DNA of 63,543 nucleotides, from the NCBI RefSeq assembly GCF_012584455.1, contig NZ_JABAEB010000003.1, positions 1-63,543 on the forward strand. Direction: 5' to 3'. A program made the translations under genes and the position numbers. Positions 18,287 to 28,036 of this stretch are shown here, one piece after another; the stretch's first letter is position 1; each line of letters starts with the position of its first letter. The notes under the pieces are model-generated. The model worked only from the letters and a program-made list of their open reading frames with translations. It searched no databases and was not told the DNA's origin. This stretch comes from Shewanella oncorhynchi (GTDB lineage: Bacteria > Pseudomonadota > Gammaproteobacteria > Enterobacterales > Shewanellaceae).

Positions 18287-19825
18287 ATGAAACTCAACAT
18301 TACCGCCATACTTCTGCTCACCGTTTGTTCATTGACCACAGTCAACGCAAAAGCTGCAGATAAGCAATCGCCTAACACTAGATCTAACGCAAATTCAACC
18401 TGTACTGGAGCCTATCCAAGTTACTTCCAAGATCCTGCTTTTGCAAAAACAGGTATGTGGGATAATCAGGTCACCATCAATCAAGCCTATCCGGGCTGGA
18501 AGGGGCCTATTTTTAGCCTCAGTGATGCTTATTCGAGTGCTAAACCAGATAGCGCTGCACCTTGGCTTAAATTCAATCCCTTCGATAAAAATCTGAGTGA
18601 AAGTGATAAAAATACCCAAGCTGAGCAATACCTCTGGGCTGTGATGAAGTACATCCAAGAGGGAAACATCGACAAAGGCGATGTCAGTAAAGACTGGGAT
18701 CTGTGTAACAATAAGGTGCGCTCTTGGTACCATATTCCCTATCAGACCTATGATCCCATGAGTGGGCGGGAATTTATCCATGGCTTGACCCGAGAAGCCC
18801 CCGTTACTATGGAGATAAAAGGCCAAGGCTCCCTTAAAACCACTATGTGGGCGGTGGGTTTTTATAATCCTCAGGCGGCAAACAGCATTAGCAAGGTATG
18901 GACGGGGACGCCATCACCTGTGATGCCCCAGCAAAATTTTGCATTTAATGAAGGTAGTGTGATTGGCAAGTTACTGTTCACTACCGCAACGCCTAATAAC
19001 TATCCTTTCCTTGAAAATGTACCTGTTTGGCAAGCCAATATCAGTGCCAGTGATTTCTGTGTATGTAAAAACGCCGATGGCAGTGCCTGTAGTTTCCAAC
19101 AGGAAACAGAGCAATGCCCGCGCTCTGTTGCCGATGTGTACTTATTGCAGTTTGATATTGCAGTGCGCGACAGCCGTTCACCCGTGGGCTGGGCCTATGG
19201 CACTTTTGTCGCCGATGGTCAGTTTAAAGCGAAAGAGAAAAATCCTTGGGATCGTATCTCACCTCTGGGATTAATGTGGGGGAATGACACGCCGCCAGCA
19301 ACTGTGGGAGCGGCAGCATTCCCTCAAAAACCAATCACAGGGCTTAAGGATAGCGCCGTATTTCAAGAGGTTGTTGGCCGTTTGAATGAGCACACCAATG
19401 CGGGACACTTAGGGTGTAATGGGCGCCTAAATGGCCCTGCGGATAATGCATTAAGTAGCTGTTTATCTTGTCATCAAACAGCTTCAGTTCCCGATAGTAC
19501 CAATAATACACCGGCAATCCTGTACCAATTTGCCTCGTATCAAGAGCCGGGCAGTGGTCAATGTTTAACATCGCCCAGCGCCCTCGATTTATCGATTGAC
19601 CAAGTGTATTTCAAAACCTTTATGTGTTCTGCATCCTTCGTTGGACCCAGTAACATAGTCCCTGCACCTAAATATACTCAAGGGCAAAAACAGTGGATTT
19701 CTACTGATTTTTCATTGCAGCTCAGTATCAGTCTCACCCAGTGGCAAGAATGGCAACAAGACCAAGATAACCTGAAAAAGAATATCAAAGTACGTATATT
19801 TGATGGCACTTTACCCTCGCGCTAA
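18287..19825 (+). CDS. secreted protein with one CXXCH haem motif
   Basis: The frame opens further upstream, but the ATG at 18287 with AAGGA before it starts a clear signal peptide (MKLNITAILLLTVCSLTTVNAKA), giving about 512 residues. One CLSCHQ lies near residue 395, within a Cys-rich stretch, so a single covalent haem in the periplasm is likely. Other cysteines (CVCKNADGSAC, ETEQCP) may form disulfides. The fold is not recognised. Similar large mono-CXXCH proteins are annotated as hypothetical in many proteobacteria. Confidence 0.7.
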   Translation: MKLNITAILLLTVCSLTTVNAKAADKQSPNTRSNANSTCTGAYPSYFQDPAFAKTGMWDNQVTINQAYPGWKGPIFSLSDAYSSAKPDSAAPWLKFNPFDKNLSESDKNTQAEQYLWAVMKYIQEGNIDKGDVSKDWDLCNNKVRSWYHIPYQTYDPMSGREFIHGLTREAPVTMEIKGQGSLKTTMWAVGFYNPQAANSISKVWTGTPSPVMPQQNFAFNEGSVIGKLLFTTATPNNYPFLENVPVWQANISASDFCVCKNADGSACSFQQETEQCPRSVADVYLLQFDIAVRDSRSPVGWAYGTFVADGQFKAKEKNPWDRISPLGLMWGNDTPPATVGAAAFPQKPITGLKDSAVFQEVVGRLNEHTNAGHLGCNGRLNGPADNALSSCLSCHQTASVPDSTNNTPAILYQFASYQEPGSGQCLTSPSALDLSIDQVYFKTFMCSASFVGPSNIVPAPKYTQGQKQWISTDFSLQLSISLTQWQEWQQDQDNLKKNIKVRIFDGTLPSR

Positions 19826-19848
19826 TGTTGGCGTTTAATTTTAAAACC

Positions 19849-19889
19849 AACGCACTATCTGGCATGACCTGTTAGATAGTGCGTTTTTT
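19849..19889 (+). terminator. rho-independent terminator after the CXXCH protein gene
   Basis: AACGCACTATCT (19849-19860) pairs with AGATAGTGCGTT (19874-19885), followed by Ts. Confidence 0.9.
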
Positions 19890-19991
19890 ATGGCAATACC
19901 CATGGCTTATTTTGAAATTAATGCAAATTAGCTTGTTCTTCTACGTGCTTTTTCCTAAGGTGATTGCAAATGATTTTCAATGAGGCGTGAT

Positions 19992-21713
19992 ATGAATACC
20001 CATCTGCAGTTACAGGTAAACCATTGGCTTGAAAATGATCCAGACCCTCGCACTCAAGCCCAGTTACAAACCCTAATTGATAGCGGCAATGATGCCGAAC
20101 TCGCGGCGCGGTTTGCGGGTCGCTTGGAGTTTGGCACCGCAGGATTACGTGGTGTCGTCGGTGCAGGGCCTATGGGGATGAACCGTTTGGTGATCCGCCA
20201 AACCTCTGCTGGTCTTGGTGCTTATCTACTTGATCAGATTAAAGATGCAGCCGAGCGTGGCGTGGTGATTGGTTATGATGGCCGCCACGATTCATTTAAT
20301 TTTGCCCATGATGCGGCGAGTGTGCTCACCGCTATGGGGATTAAGGTGCGCTTAACGTCCAAAGTAGCGCCAACGCCGCTAGTGGCCTTTGGGGTAAAAC
20401 ATTTTAATGCGGCAGCGGGCATTGTGGTGACCGCGAGTCATAACCCGCCGCAATACAATGGCTATAAAGTCTATTGGGAGAATGGCGCGCAGATTATTCC
20501 GCCCCACGACTCTGGCATTGCCGCGCAAATTGAGCGCGCCGCGAATCAAGCGATTCCGTTTTTAGAGCATGATGGCGCGGTAAACCAAGGTAAGTTAATT
20601 ATCCTGCAGGACGATTTTTACCAAAGTTATCGTCATGGCGTGCAGCAAGCTGAGGTGCTGCAAAACCATACCGCTCCTGAAAAGGTCAGTTTAGCCTATA
20701 CCGCCATGCACGGCGTGGGTGCCGAAATGGCCGAAACGGTATTGAAAGATGCAGGTTTCACCCAAGTGTATTCGGTTGCCTCCCAGCGTGAACCCGATGG
20801 CGATTTCCCGACGGTTAACTTCCCAAACCCTGAAGAAAAAGGGGCGATGGATTTAGTGATTGCCGAGGCGAAAAAACACGGCGCTATGCTCGCCTGTGCT
20901 AACGATCCCGATGCCGACCGTTTTGCGGTCGCAGTGCGTAAAGAGGATGGCGAGTATCAGATGTTGACGGGCGATCAAGTCGGTGTGCTCTTTGGGCATT
21001 ACTTGTTATCTCACGCCAAAGATAATCAACGACTTACGGGCACAACGATAGTGTCATCGAGCCTGTTATCTAAAATTGCTCAAGGGTTTGGCACGCAAAG
21101 CTTTACCACGCTCACCGGCTTTAAGTGGCTGATGAATGTGGGGATTGCAAAAACTTCGCCTGAGGATCAATTCCTGTTTGCCTATGAAGAAGCCCTTGGC
21201 TACACAGTTGGCAGTATGGTGTGGGATAAAGATGGCTTGTCGGCGCTGGTGGCATTTGCCCAATTAGCTGCCGAGCTGGTGGCGAAGGGGCAAACGATTT
21301 GGGACAGACTCGAGCAAATTTACCGTGAGCATGGCTTCCATCTCAATGCGCAGGTGAGCATTGCGCTAAAACCTGACACGCCCAATATTGGCGCCTATTT
21401 GCGCGAGCATCCACCGGTTAAGATTGGTGAGTTAGATGTGCTCTCAACCGATGATTTAAAGGCACTTGAGCGTCGTTTTGCCGATGGAAATGTTGAGAAA
21501 ATCGACTTACCACCGAGCGATGTATTGACTTACTGCTTAGCGGGCGGGGCTCGGGTGATCGTCAGACCATCTGGCACAGAACCTAAAATTAAGTGCTACT
21601 ACGAAGTGGTAGAAACTATGGTTGATACAGATACCTTAGCCAGTGCCCAAGCGAGGGCGAGCAAAGCCATGGATGATTTTATTCAGGCACATCAAGCCAG
21701 TTTGCCAAAGTAA
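19992..21713 (+). CDS. phosphohexomutase (phosphoglucomutase/phosphomannomutase, PgcA-like)
   Basis: Alpha-D-phosphohexomutase of about 573 residues. The phosphoserine loop TASHNPPQYNGYK, the metal-binding CANDPDADRFAV and the phosphate-binding RPSGTEPKIK are all present. It interconverts hexose 1- and 6-phosphates in the cytosol. Sequence and length fit the PgcA/PGM2 branch rather than E. coli Pgm. A frame starts at 19980, but the second ATG at 19992 is better placed behind AGG, so I choose it. Own terminator at 21756. Confidence 0.9.
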   Translation: MNTHLQLQVNHWLENDPDPRTQAQLQTLIDSGNDAELAARFAGRLEFGTAGLRGVVGAGPMGMNRLVIRQTSAGLGAYLLDQIKDAAERGVVIGYDGRHDSFNFAHDAASVLTAMGIKVRLTSKVAPTPLVAFGVKHFNAAAGIVVTASHNPPQYNGYKVYWENGAQIIPPHDSGIAAQIERAANQAIPFLEHDGAVNQGKLIILQDDFYQSYRHGVQQAEVLQNHTAPEKVSLAYTAMHGVGAEMAETVLKDAGFTQVYSVASQREPDGDFPTVNFPNPEEKGAMDLVIAEAKKHGAMLACANDPDADRFAVAVRKEDGEYQMLTGDQVGVLFGHYLLSHAKDNQRLTGTTIVSSSLLSKIAQGFGTQSFTTLTGFKWLMNVGIAKTSPEDQFLFAYEEALGYTVGSMVWDKDGLSALVAFAQLAAELVAKGQTIWDRLEQIYREHGFHLNAQVSIALKPDTPNIGAYLREHPPVKIGELDVLSTDDLKALERRFADGNVEKIDLPPSDVLTYCLAGGARVIVRPSGTEPKIKCYYEVVETMVDTDTLASAQARASKAMDDFIQAHQASLPK

Positions 21714-21755
21714 CGTTTTAACTAGGCCAAAACCCTCAACATTCACTTTTATTAA

Positions 21756-21795
21756 AAGGCTACTGACATCATGCTGTCAGTAGCCTTGTTTTATT
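21756..21795 (+). terminator. rho-independent terminator after the phosphohexomutase gene
   Basis: A 13-bp stem (21756-21768 with 21775-21787, core GGCTACTGACA) is followed by a T-rich tract. Confidence 0.9.
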
Positions 21796-21882
21796 CTTGT
21801 TGTCGCCCGTTAATGATTCAGTTCTGAATTTTATAAATAAGATTTTGAATCATTGATATTTTTCAACAAGGAGAAAGTGAAA

Positions 21883-22266
21883 ATGTTATCTATTGCACCG
21901 TTAGTTTGGGGTGAAATTCCTGTCAGTGATATGAACCGTGCCGTTGCCTTTTATCAGCAGCATTTTGGGGTTGAGTTTAAACGTGACGATATGGAAGACA
22001 TGGAATATGCGACCATAGTCACCGAAGATGCGAGTGCGGCGAGCATAGGGCTAGTCAAATGCAGCATGAGCCAACCATCGATGCAAGGCAGCACTGTGTA
22101 TCTGCATTTCAGCGCACAATTGCAACCTTTAGTGGATAAACTGATCGCAGCAGAGGTGACGATTATCCTGCCAGTCACACCGATAAAAGACGGTGAGTGT
22201 GGTTATATCGCCTTATTTGCCGATAGCGAAGGTAACAAAGTCGGTCTGTGGTCTAAGGATAAGTAG
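21883..22266 (+). CDS. VOC (glyoxalase-like) superfamily protein
   Basis: This 127-residue protein begins LSIAPLVWGEIPVSDMNRAVAFYQQHFG and ends YIALFADSEGNKVGLWSK, the paired motifs of VOC proteins of the PhnB/YdeE-like type. AAGGAG lies before the ATG at 21883; an upstream in-frame start at 21853 has no such support. The substrate is unknown. A 10-bp hairpin without a T-run (22285-22315) separates it from the next gene. Confidence 0.85.
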   Translation: MLSIAPLVWGEIPVSDMNRAVAFYQQHFGVEFKRDDMEDMEYATIVTEDASAASIGLVKCSMSQPSMQGSTVYLHFSAQLQPLVDKLIAAEVTIILPVTPIKDGECGYIALFADSEGNKVGLWSKDK

Positions 22267-22352
22267 TCGTAAGTGATTAATGTATTAGCGTCGTGGCCTT
22301 AAGGCACGACGCTAAAATCACGCAATTAACTAAAGCATGGGTTTAGATTTCT

Positions 22353-22817
22353 ATGGAAGAAACAAAGATGGATGTGGTTTATATTGATGCTCGACCGTTA
22401 CTTGGACTAAGCACCCGCACGAATAATCGGGCAGAAATGTCTGTCGATAGCGCGAGAATAGGTAGTCTGTGGCAAGCCTTTTTTGAATCATCCCAGCTCA
22501 CCGCTATGCTCAATTCGCCCATGTATGGCGTGTATTATGACTATGAGTCAGACATGAATGGCGAGTTTTCTGTGCTGGTGGGTAAGGCAATTGATGCCCC
22601 TGTTGATGCAAGTCATTTTACGCCATTGGAGCTTAACGCGGGCGAATACCTTAAATTCACAGCTCAGGGTGATATGCCCCAGTGTGTTATCGATCTTTGG
22701 GGGCAAGTGTGGGGTTATTTTAGCGCGGCTGATTGCTCTCATCAGCGACGCTATCAAACGGATTTTGAAGTCTATCTCAGCGCCACTGAGGTTGAGATTT
22801 ATATCGGGATTTTATGA
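22353..22817 (+). CDS. GyrI-like / AraC effector-binding domain protein
   Basis: This 154-residue protein is a stand-alone effector-binding domain: VVYIDARPLLGLSTRTNN at the start, MYGVYYDYESD in the middle, and FEVYLSATEVEIYIGI as the final strand. Such proteins bind small ligands or inhibit gyrase. The gene lies just upstream of a WYL-domain regulator, a pairing often seen in Shewanella, and could be read with it. An alternative start is the ATG at 22368. Confidence 0.75.
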   Translation: MEETKMDVVYIDARPLLGLSTRTNNRAEMSVDSARIGSLWQAFFESSQLTAMLNSPMYGVYYDYESDMNGEFSVLVGKAIDAPVDASHFTPLELNAGEYLKFTAQGDMPQCVIDLWGQVWGYFSAADCSHQRRYQTDFEVYLSATEVEIYIGIL

Positions 22818-22926
22818 TTTAAATCGTAAAAACACTCAAGTGTGTATTCAAGGACATACCAGCGATTGACCTAGGGTAATAATACTTAATCAATTGATTG
22901 ATAGATAAAGGGTTAAACCAGAGCTA

Positions 22927-23640
22927 ATGCGCCGCGCCGATCGCCTATTTCAAATAGTGCAAATTCTCAAACATAAACGCCTGACCACAGCCCAAGAGTT
23001 GGCTGAACGGTTAGAGGTTTCTACACGCACGATTTACCGTGATGTGCAGGATTTGTGTTTAAGTGGCATTCCTATTGAAGGGGAAGCGGGTGTCGGCTAT
23101 TTGTTGCGCCACGAGGTTAATGTTCCGCCCTTGATGTTTAACGAAGCCGAACTCGAAGCGATTCAAGTTGGCATGCGTATGGTGCAAACTTGGGGTGGTA
23201 AGGAGCTTGGTAGCGCAGCGAGGCAGGCGATGATCAAAGTCGAAGCCGTACTACCAAAACGACTACAAGCCTATCAATCCTTGATGTTTTCACCGGACTT
23301 TTACCTCGATTCCAATGAGTTCCAATTCCTCGATCCCTTGCGTAATGCGGCTCAGCGACGCGAATACGTCAAACTCTTCTACCAAGATGTCAAACTGGAT
23401 GTCACCGAGCGGGAAGTTAGGCCGCTCGCCATCTATTTTTGGCGTGGTACTTGGACCTTACTGACATGGTGTGAGCTACGTGCTGATTTTCGTAATTTCA
23501 GGGTCGATCGCATCACAGGTCTTGTGCGGTTAAACCGTCATTTTGATCTCACTCTTGGGCAAGAGCTTGAAGATTATATTTGCCTGATGGATGAGCAATC
23601 AAAGGCGCGAGCAGAAGCGAAAGAAAAGCCACTCGAATGA
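22927..23640 (+). CDS. YafY-type transcriptional regulator (HTH_11 + WYL)
   Basis: This 237-residue regulator has an N-terminal helix-turn-helix (residues about 1-55, LTTAQELAERLEVSTRTIYR) and a WYL domain at about 130-200 (YFWRGTWTLLTWCELR, then FRNFRVDRI). WYL regulators bind a ligand, often a nucleotide, and control stress or defence genes. Possible targets are the two genes just upstream. A small hairpin, AAGCCACTC / GAGTGGCTT, overlaps its stop codon and may act as a weak terminator. Confidence 0.88.
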   Translation: MRRADRLFQIVQILKHKRLTTAQELAERLEVSTRTIYRDVQDLCLSGIPIEGEAGVGYLLRHEVNVPPLMFNEAELEAIQVGMRMVQTWGGKELGSAARQAMIKVEAVLPKRLQAYQSLMFSPDFYLDSNEFQFLDPLRNAAQRREYVKLFYQDVKLDVTEREVRPLAIYFWRGTWTLLTWCELRADFRNFRVDRITGLVRLNRHFDLTLGQELEDYICLMDEQSKARAEAKEKPLE

Positions 23641-23745
23641 GTGGCTTTGTATTACATTTTTAATTTGCTAGTAACTGGCTAGTTGTATCGAGATCTCTCT
23701 GATCCTAGTGTCATAGCTGTTATTGAGAGCCTAAGCTCACCGTTT

Positions 23746-25038
23746 TTAATTGTTTAACATGACTTCACTTGATTGCGAAATATTCAGTTTTTTGATTAAA
23801 CTATCTTCATCATTGTTTTGGAGCTCGCCGACGGCAACCTGAATATTGCGACTCAGTCCTAATTTTTGAGCGCTTTTAGGACGATTAGCAATGTCTTCAT
23901 CCGTTAGTGGATAGGATTCACTCGCATCGATATTAAATTGACTCGAATCTATTGCGGTAAATTTACCGCTGATAGGTGCGCCATGTTGTCTAACAATATT
24001 CGCCAATTGCCACTCAAACCCACTTTTTGACTGTGCAGAATTAATCGCAGTAGGCCAATCCCATACACCATAACCGTTTATATCTTGATGAAGATATTGA
24101 TCGGCTAAGGCTTCTGGTCCATTAAAATTATTCGCATTCGCTCCGCCAAAGGTGTAAGGGAAGTTAGGTCTATTTGTCGGATGATTAATATGCGCATTAC
24201 CACCCCATTTTAAGAAGTTCTCATATTTTATATCGTACATCATATATAAACTTGAGGTGTATGGGACATCTGCCTTTTGTTTAAATAGGGTGATTGAGAT
24301 ATAACGTTTGCTGCGAGGCGGCATAATTGCGCGGTACTGCGCCTGACTCGAAATCGTTGTACTTTTGCCGTCGGTTTCACTCCAACCTTGGCTGGCAGAA
24401 AATTCGGCGCTGATTTCAGAACTCGCTCCACCTATTCCTGGAATACCCACTTCATATTTATTGGTTACGCCAATTTTCTCGGAGAAGGAGAAATTATCGG
24501 TTTTGGCCCAGCTAGTGGTGTAATCATAGTTTAGGGTGGCGACACCGGTATCTTCGGTATCGCCCCAGTTATAGATAACCACAGGAGCAGTATAAATAGC
24601 CTCACGATCATAAACTTGAGGTGAACCTAACTTTAGACTTTGAGGATTAGTGACGAAATGAATATTTTGTAAATTTATCTTCAAACGTTCATTCGCTCTG
24701 TAGCCGCTTGCATAAGGATCATTGCCGTTATAGCGGGCTTTAAGACTGTATTCGTTGCTCGATTCTCTTCTGACTTCGATGTCTTCACCAACATACTGGG
24801 ATGCTGTACCGCCTGCCCATGCATATCCAAGATGGTGTCCTAAGGAGAATAACGAGCTGATAAACGAGGGGTCGTTAATTGCATCATTTTTAAGCGAATC
24901 AAGATCAGGGGCTGCGTGTTCTACCATTGACAGTTTTGGAATAGTATTCGGAATAGCAGCTTCGGCCAACAAAGAAACAGTTCCAAGTGCGGTTAAACAG
25001 GATAAAGTTAATATACCCAGGCTAGATTTTGTTCTCAT
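23746..25038 (-). CDS. aerolysin-family beta-pore-forming toxin, short N-terminus
   Basis: 430 residues with a signal peptide (about 1-28). Homology to aerolysin is clear in two places: LGYAWAGG...SQYVGED (70-86; aerolysin LGYAWVGG...SQYVGED) and FLKWGGNA...HPTNRPN (275-292; aerolysin FLRWGGNA...HPDNRPN). Between them, about 175-235, is the Ser/Thr-rich alternating segment that forms the membrane hairpin. Trp278, His286 and Arg290 align with aerolysin receptor-binding residues W324, H332 and R336 (numbering from memory). About 130 residues of the aerolysin N-terminus, including the pertussis-toxin-like lobe, are missing. The C-terminus resembles the activation peptide region. It is monocistronic behind a long AT-rich upstream region. 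Confidence 0.85.
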   Translation of the reverse strand: MRTKSSLGILTLSCLTALGTVSLLAEAAIPNTIPKLSMVEHAAPDLDSLKNDAINDPSFISSLFSLGHHLGYAWAGGTASQYVGEDIEVRRESSNEYSLKARYNGNDPYASGYRANERLKINLQNIHFVTNPQSLKLGSPQVYDREAIYTAPVVIYNWGDTEDTGVATLNYDYTTSWAKTDNFSFSEKIGVTNKYEVGIPGIGGASSEISAEFSASQGWSETDGKSTTISSQAQYRAIMPPRSKRYISITLFKQKADVPYTSSLYMMYDIKYENFLKWGGNAHINHPTNRPNFPYTFGGANANNFNGPEALADQYLHQDINGYGVWDWPTAINSAQSKSGFEWQLANIVRQHGAPISGKFTAIDSSQFNIDASESYPLTDEDIANRPKSAQKLGLSRNIQVAVGELQNNDEDSLIKKLNISQSSEVMLNN

Positions 25039-25746
25039 GATTGTTCCTTTATTTTAATAAAATACGTCCTTTCATTGAGAGCACCGATGGCAATTATATG
25101 TGGTTCTAAATCATATAAATAATCATTACTGCTAGGCACATCTAAAAACTAGCACTTTTATTTTTATTAAACAAAATAAAAATGAATTAATTTGATGTGT
25201 GTTTTAATTTGGTTAAAAATGTTAATTAATTTATTTTTAAACGGTATTTAGAACTTTATAATATAGTATATTTACTTTAATTTTTAGTGGGTTGGTTTTT
25301 GAATGTGGATTAATATTTATGCGGCATTTTATTATGTAAAACTTTTTAAATGGACTCTTCATTCCGAGAACTATACCGAGAAAAATACTAAGATGAGTGC
25401 CGTAATAGATATAGTAAATAACATTTTTGAATGGACGTTTTTAGAGACTAAATAGTTTGAATATGGTTAGGTTAAGTATTTTGTTTGAGTCTTTGTTATT
25501 GCTGATAAATATCATCACTCTTCCATTATCGTCGATGTGTGAAATACTGTTAAAGCCGATACTGTTAGTTGCACAGACATAAGAGCCTAAATACATGAAG
25601 ATTGTGGAAGATCAAGATAACGTGGAAGTGATTTTCTAGGGGGCGATGTCTCAGAGGGGGGTAGGCTGTGTAAAAGAGTGGTAGGAACGGTGTCAGTGAT
25701 TGATGCAAGAGTCAGTGCCGTTGCTGAGTACTGACTCTTTGTTGAC
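25039..25746. other. 708-bp AT-rich gap upstream of the toxin gene
   Basis: It is distinctly AT-richer than its surroundings, with no supported gene. The toxin promoter should lie in 25040-25300. A hairpin (AAGAGTCAGT / ACTGACTCTT, 25707-25739) just downstream of azlD may terminate that operon. Confidence 0.5.
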
Positions 25747-26049
25747 TTAGTGGATAAAGAAAAACAGTCCCATACTCAGTACTGTGGTCAGCAAGGTATT
25801 ACGGGTGATGAGCGCCAACACAGTAGCGACTACGGCGCAGATGAGATAGCTGTTGTCTAGGCTCAGATCGAGCAGACCTTCTTGCACAAACACTATAGGC
25901 GCAAAGATCGCAGTGAGTACCGCAGGGGCTGAGTAACTTAAAAAGGTTTGGGTGCCCTTACTTAATCGCAGCGGTAGTTTAGGCTCAAGTAGTAAATGAC
26001 GACTGATAAACACAACCGCCGCCATTGAAAAGATCATTAACCAAATCAT
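25747..26049 (-). CDS. azlD: AzlD-family branched-chain amino acid export subunit
   Basis: A 100-residue protein with four hydrophobic helices (MIWLMIFSMAAVVFISRHLLL start; LITRNTLLTTVLSMGLFFF end), the AzlD pattern. It overlaps the azlC stop by four bases, as in many azlCD pairs, so the two are translated together. AzlC and AzlD together export branched-chain amino acids across the inner membrane. Confidence 0.88.
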   Translation of the reverse strand: MIWLMIFSMAAVVFISRHLLLEPKLPLRLSKGTQTFLSYSAPAVLTAIFAPIVFVQEGLLDLSLDNSYLICAVVATVLALITRNTLLTTVLSMGLFFFIH

Positions 26050-26885
26050 GCTTTTTCTCCTGACAATGTTTTTGTCTTAATGTCAGTCCCAACTCCAGTA
26101 TCCACTTCTGTTTTGGTCTGTGCGCTTGCTAACTGGCTGGCGGATTGTTCCGCGGGTTCCGCTTCCTTGGTCACTTTGGCGTAAAGTACACCTGCCGTCA
26201 TTCCCGTAATGGCGGCAATGAGCAGTCCCGCTTGAATTTTAAAAACGGCGCATACTACTGCTAGGGTGAGCGAGACTAATACACAGACGAGAATCGATGG
26301 TTTTTTTATGGTAGGAACGACCAGAGCGATGAAGGTGGCTGCGATGGCAAAATCTAATCCCATCTCATCTAAATTCTCGATCGCATTGCCCGCCACTATG
26401 CCAAGTAGTGTGGCTATGTTCCAACCGATATAGAAACTCAAGCCGCCGCCAAGGGCGTACCAAGGGTCGAACTTATGTAACTTGCCTTGATTGGCGATGG
26501 CAAACAGTTCATCTGTGAGCAAAAAATCCAATGTTAGGCGCCACTTTAACGGCAACGGACTGATTTGACTGCGCATCGCCATTGCATATAACAGATGGCG
26601 TGAGGTGATGAGTAACGTCGTAATTAAGATACTCCACAGACCAATACCGGCTTTCACCATGCCCAGTGCCACTAATTGAGCCGCGCCCGCAAAGATAATC
26701 GCCGACATAGCTTGGCTCTCAATGGGCGTTAGCCCAACCTCAATGGCGAAGGAGCCGGCTAAAATTCCCCAAGGAACCACTGCTATTGTCAGCGGCATCA
26801 TGGCCAAGGTGCCTTTTAAAAATGCCTTGGATTTTGTGGGATGCACAGGATAAACATCAGGTTTTATAAGCTTGTCGGTGGTCAC
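26046..26885 (-). CDS. azlC: AzlC-family branched-chain amino acid exporter
   Basis: This 279-residue membrane protein has the family motif PWGILAGSFAIEVGLTPIES near residue 39 and SRHLLYAMAMR near residue 98. The C-terminal 40 residues (AEPAEQSASQLASAQTKTEV onward) are a soluble Ala/Thr-rich tail absent from short AzlC proteins. It partners AzlD, which overlaps it. An AraC regulator lies immediately upstream on the same strand and probably controls the pair. Confidence 0.88.
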   Translation of the reverse strand: MTTDKLIKPDVYPVHPTKSKAFLKGTLAMMPLTIAVVPWGILAGSFAIEVGLTPIESQAMSAIIFAGAAQLVALGMVKAGIGLWSILITTLLITSRHLLYAMAMRSQISPLPLKWRLTLDFLLTDELFAIANQGKLHKFDPWYALGGGLSFYIGWNIATLLGIVAGNAIENLDEMGLDFAIAATFIALVVPTIKKPSILVCVLVSLTLAVVCAVFKIQAGLLIAAITGMTAGVLYAKVTKEAEPAEQSASQLASAQTKTEVDTGVGTDIKTKTLSGEKA

Positions 26886-27010
26886 TTTGGCTCCTAAAAA
26901 TTGCGGCGACGGGGTTGCTGTTAAACAATAAATGCTTGGATAAGGTTGCTTGCTCAGTCAATCGAGGAGAAAGCAAGAATGAGCATGGCAGATTAACTTA
27001 AAGTGATTGT

Positions 27011-27847
27011 TTAGGCTTGGATAATATTGCGGCCTATTTCTTTGGCAAATTGCCCTGGCGTAACACCGACTGTCTTCTTAAAATGTCGATTCAAGTGACT
27101 TTGATCGTGAAAACCACAATCGAGGGCGACATCGAGCAGCCGTGTGCCTTGTTTGATTTTTCCTTTGGCGAGTCTCACTCTTGCCTGAATTTGGTAAGCG
27201 TGGGGCGGTAAGCCGTAATAACGCTGAAATTGCTTCAGCAAATAATAGGGGCTTAATCCCGCGAGTGTTGCCAGCTCTTCAAGGGAGATGTCGGCTGCAG
27301 GATGATCGTCGATAAAGGATTTCACCAGTGCTAACGCAGGCTTAGCGATTACAGCGAGGTCATCGCTTGGGCGATTCTTGCCATGGCGTGTCATCAACTG
27401 TGTCAAGCTGGAATAGACCAAGCTTTCGCGCAGTAATCGATTGTCCGATGAATCTAAAGTCGTAAAGGTGAAACGCAGTAATTCGGCTAATTCAGGATCG
27501 TACACTACGGGCTCAGGGAAATAGGGCGCACCGCGGTTTGATGCTAGCTCACTGTTAATATTGGCAAACTGCGCGGGTACTGGATACATGGCACGATAGG
27601 ACCAACCGCCCTCGGTGGCGCTACAACCATTATGGACTTCGTCGGCGTTGACGAGAATGATGCTGTGCTTTGGCGCCACATGGTTGCCACCCGTGCGATA
27701 AAAACGCTGCGCCCCCGTTTCAATCACGCCGACTGTGTAACCTTCGTGGGTGTGCCGACTAAAGTTTTGTTTATGGTAGTGGGCATTGAGTAACTCGAGG
27801 CCACCTAATTCACCGGCAATCTGGTAGGCCGCATGTTCTGTGTTCAC
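27011..27847 (-). CDS. AraC-family transcriptional regulator, probable regulator of azlCD
   Basis: 278 residues. The N-terminal cupin-like sensor (HYHKQNFSRHTHEGYTVGVI) is followed by two C-terminal helix-turn-helices (SLEELATLAGLSPYYLLKQF and LLDVALDCGFHDQSHLNRHF), ending with the family signature KKTVGVTPGQF. The position directly upstream of azlCD, with a 125-bp gap, is the usual AraC-azlCD arrangement. The effector is unknown, perhaps a branched-chain or related amino acid. Confidence 0.85.
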   Translation of the reverse strand: MNTEHAAYQIAGELGGLELLNAHYHKQNFSRHTHEGYTVGVIETGAQRFYRTGGNHVAPKHSIILVNADEVHNGCSATEGGWSYRAMYPVPAQFANINSELASNRGAPYFPEPVVYDPELAELLRFTFTTLDSSDNRLLRESLVYSSLTQLMTRHGKNRPSDDLAVIAKPALALVKSFIDDHPAADISLEELATLAGLSPYYLLKQFQRYYGLPPHAYQIQARVRLAKGKIKQGTRLLDVALDCGFHDQSHLNRHFKKTVGVTPGQFAKEIGRNIIQA

Positions 27848-28036
27848 ACTAGGCCTCCGTGTTTAGTGTATGAATGGGCGGGTTGTGCCTGATAGTAACC
27901 CAGAAACCCTCAGTGCTTTTGTACAAAATTGCGCATATAGGATTTTGTTTGCGTTTAATGGCGGTTTCTTAATGTTTGTTGCTTAATGCTTGTCGCTTGA
28001 GATTTTTCGTTCAGTCTTGCTCGCGACAGGTGTTAT

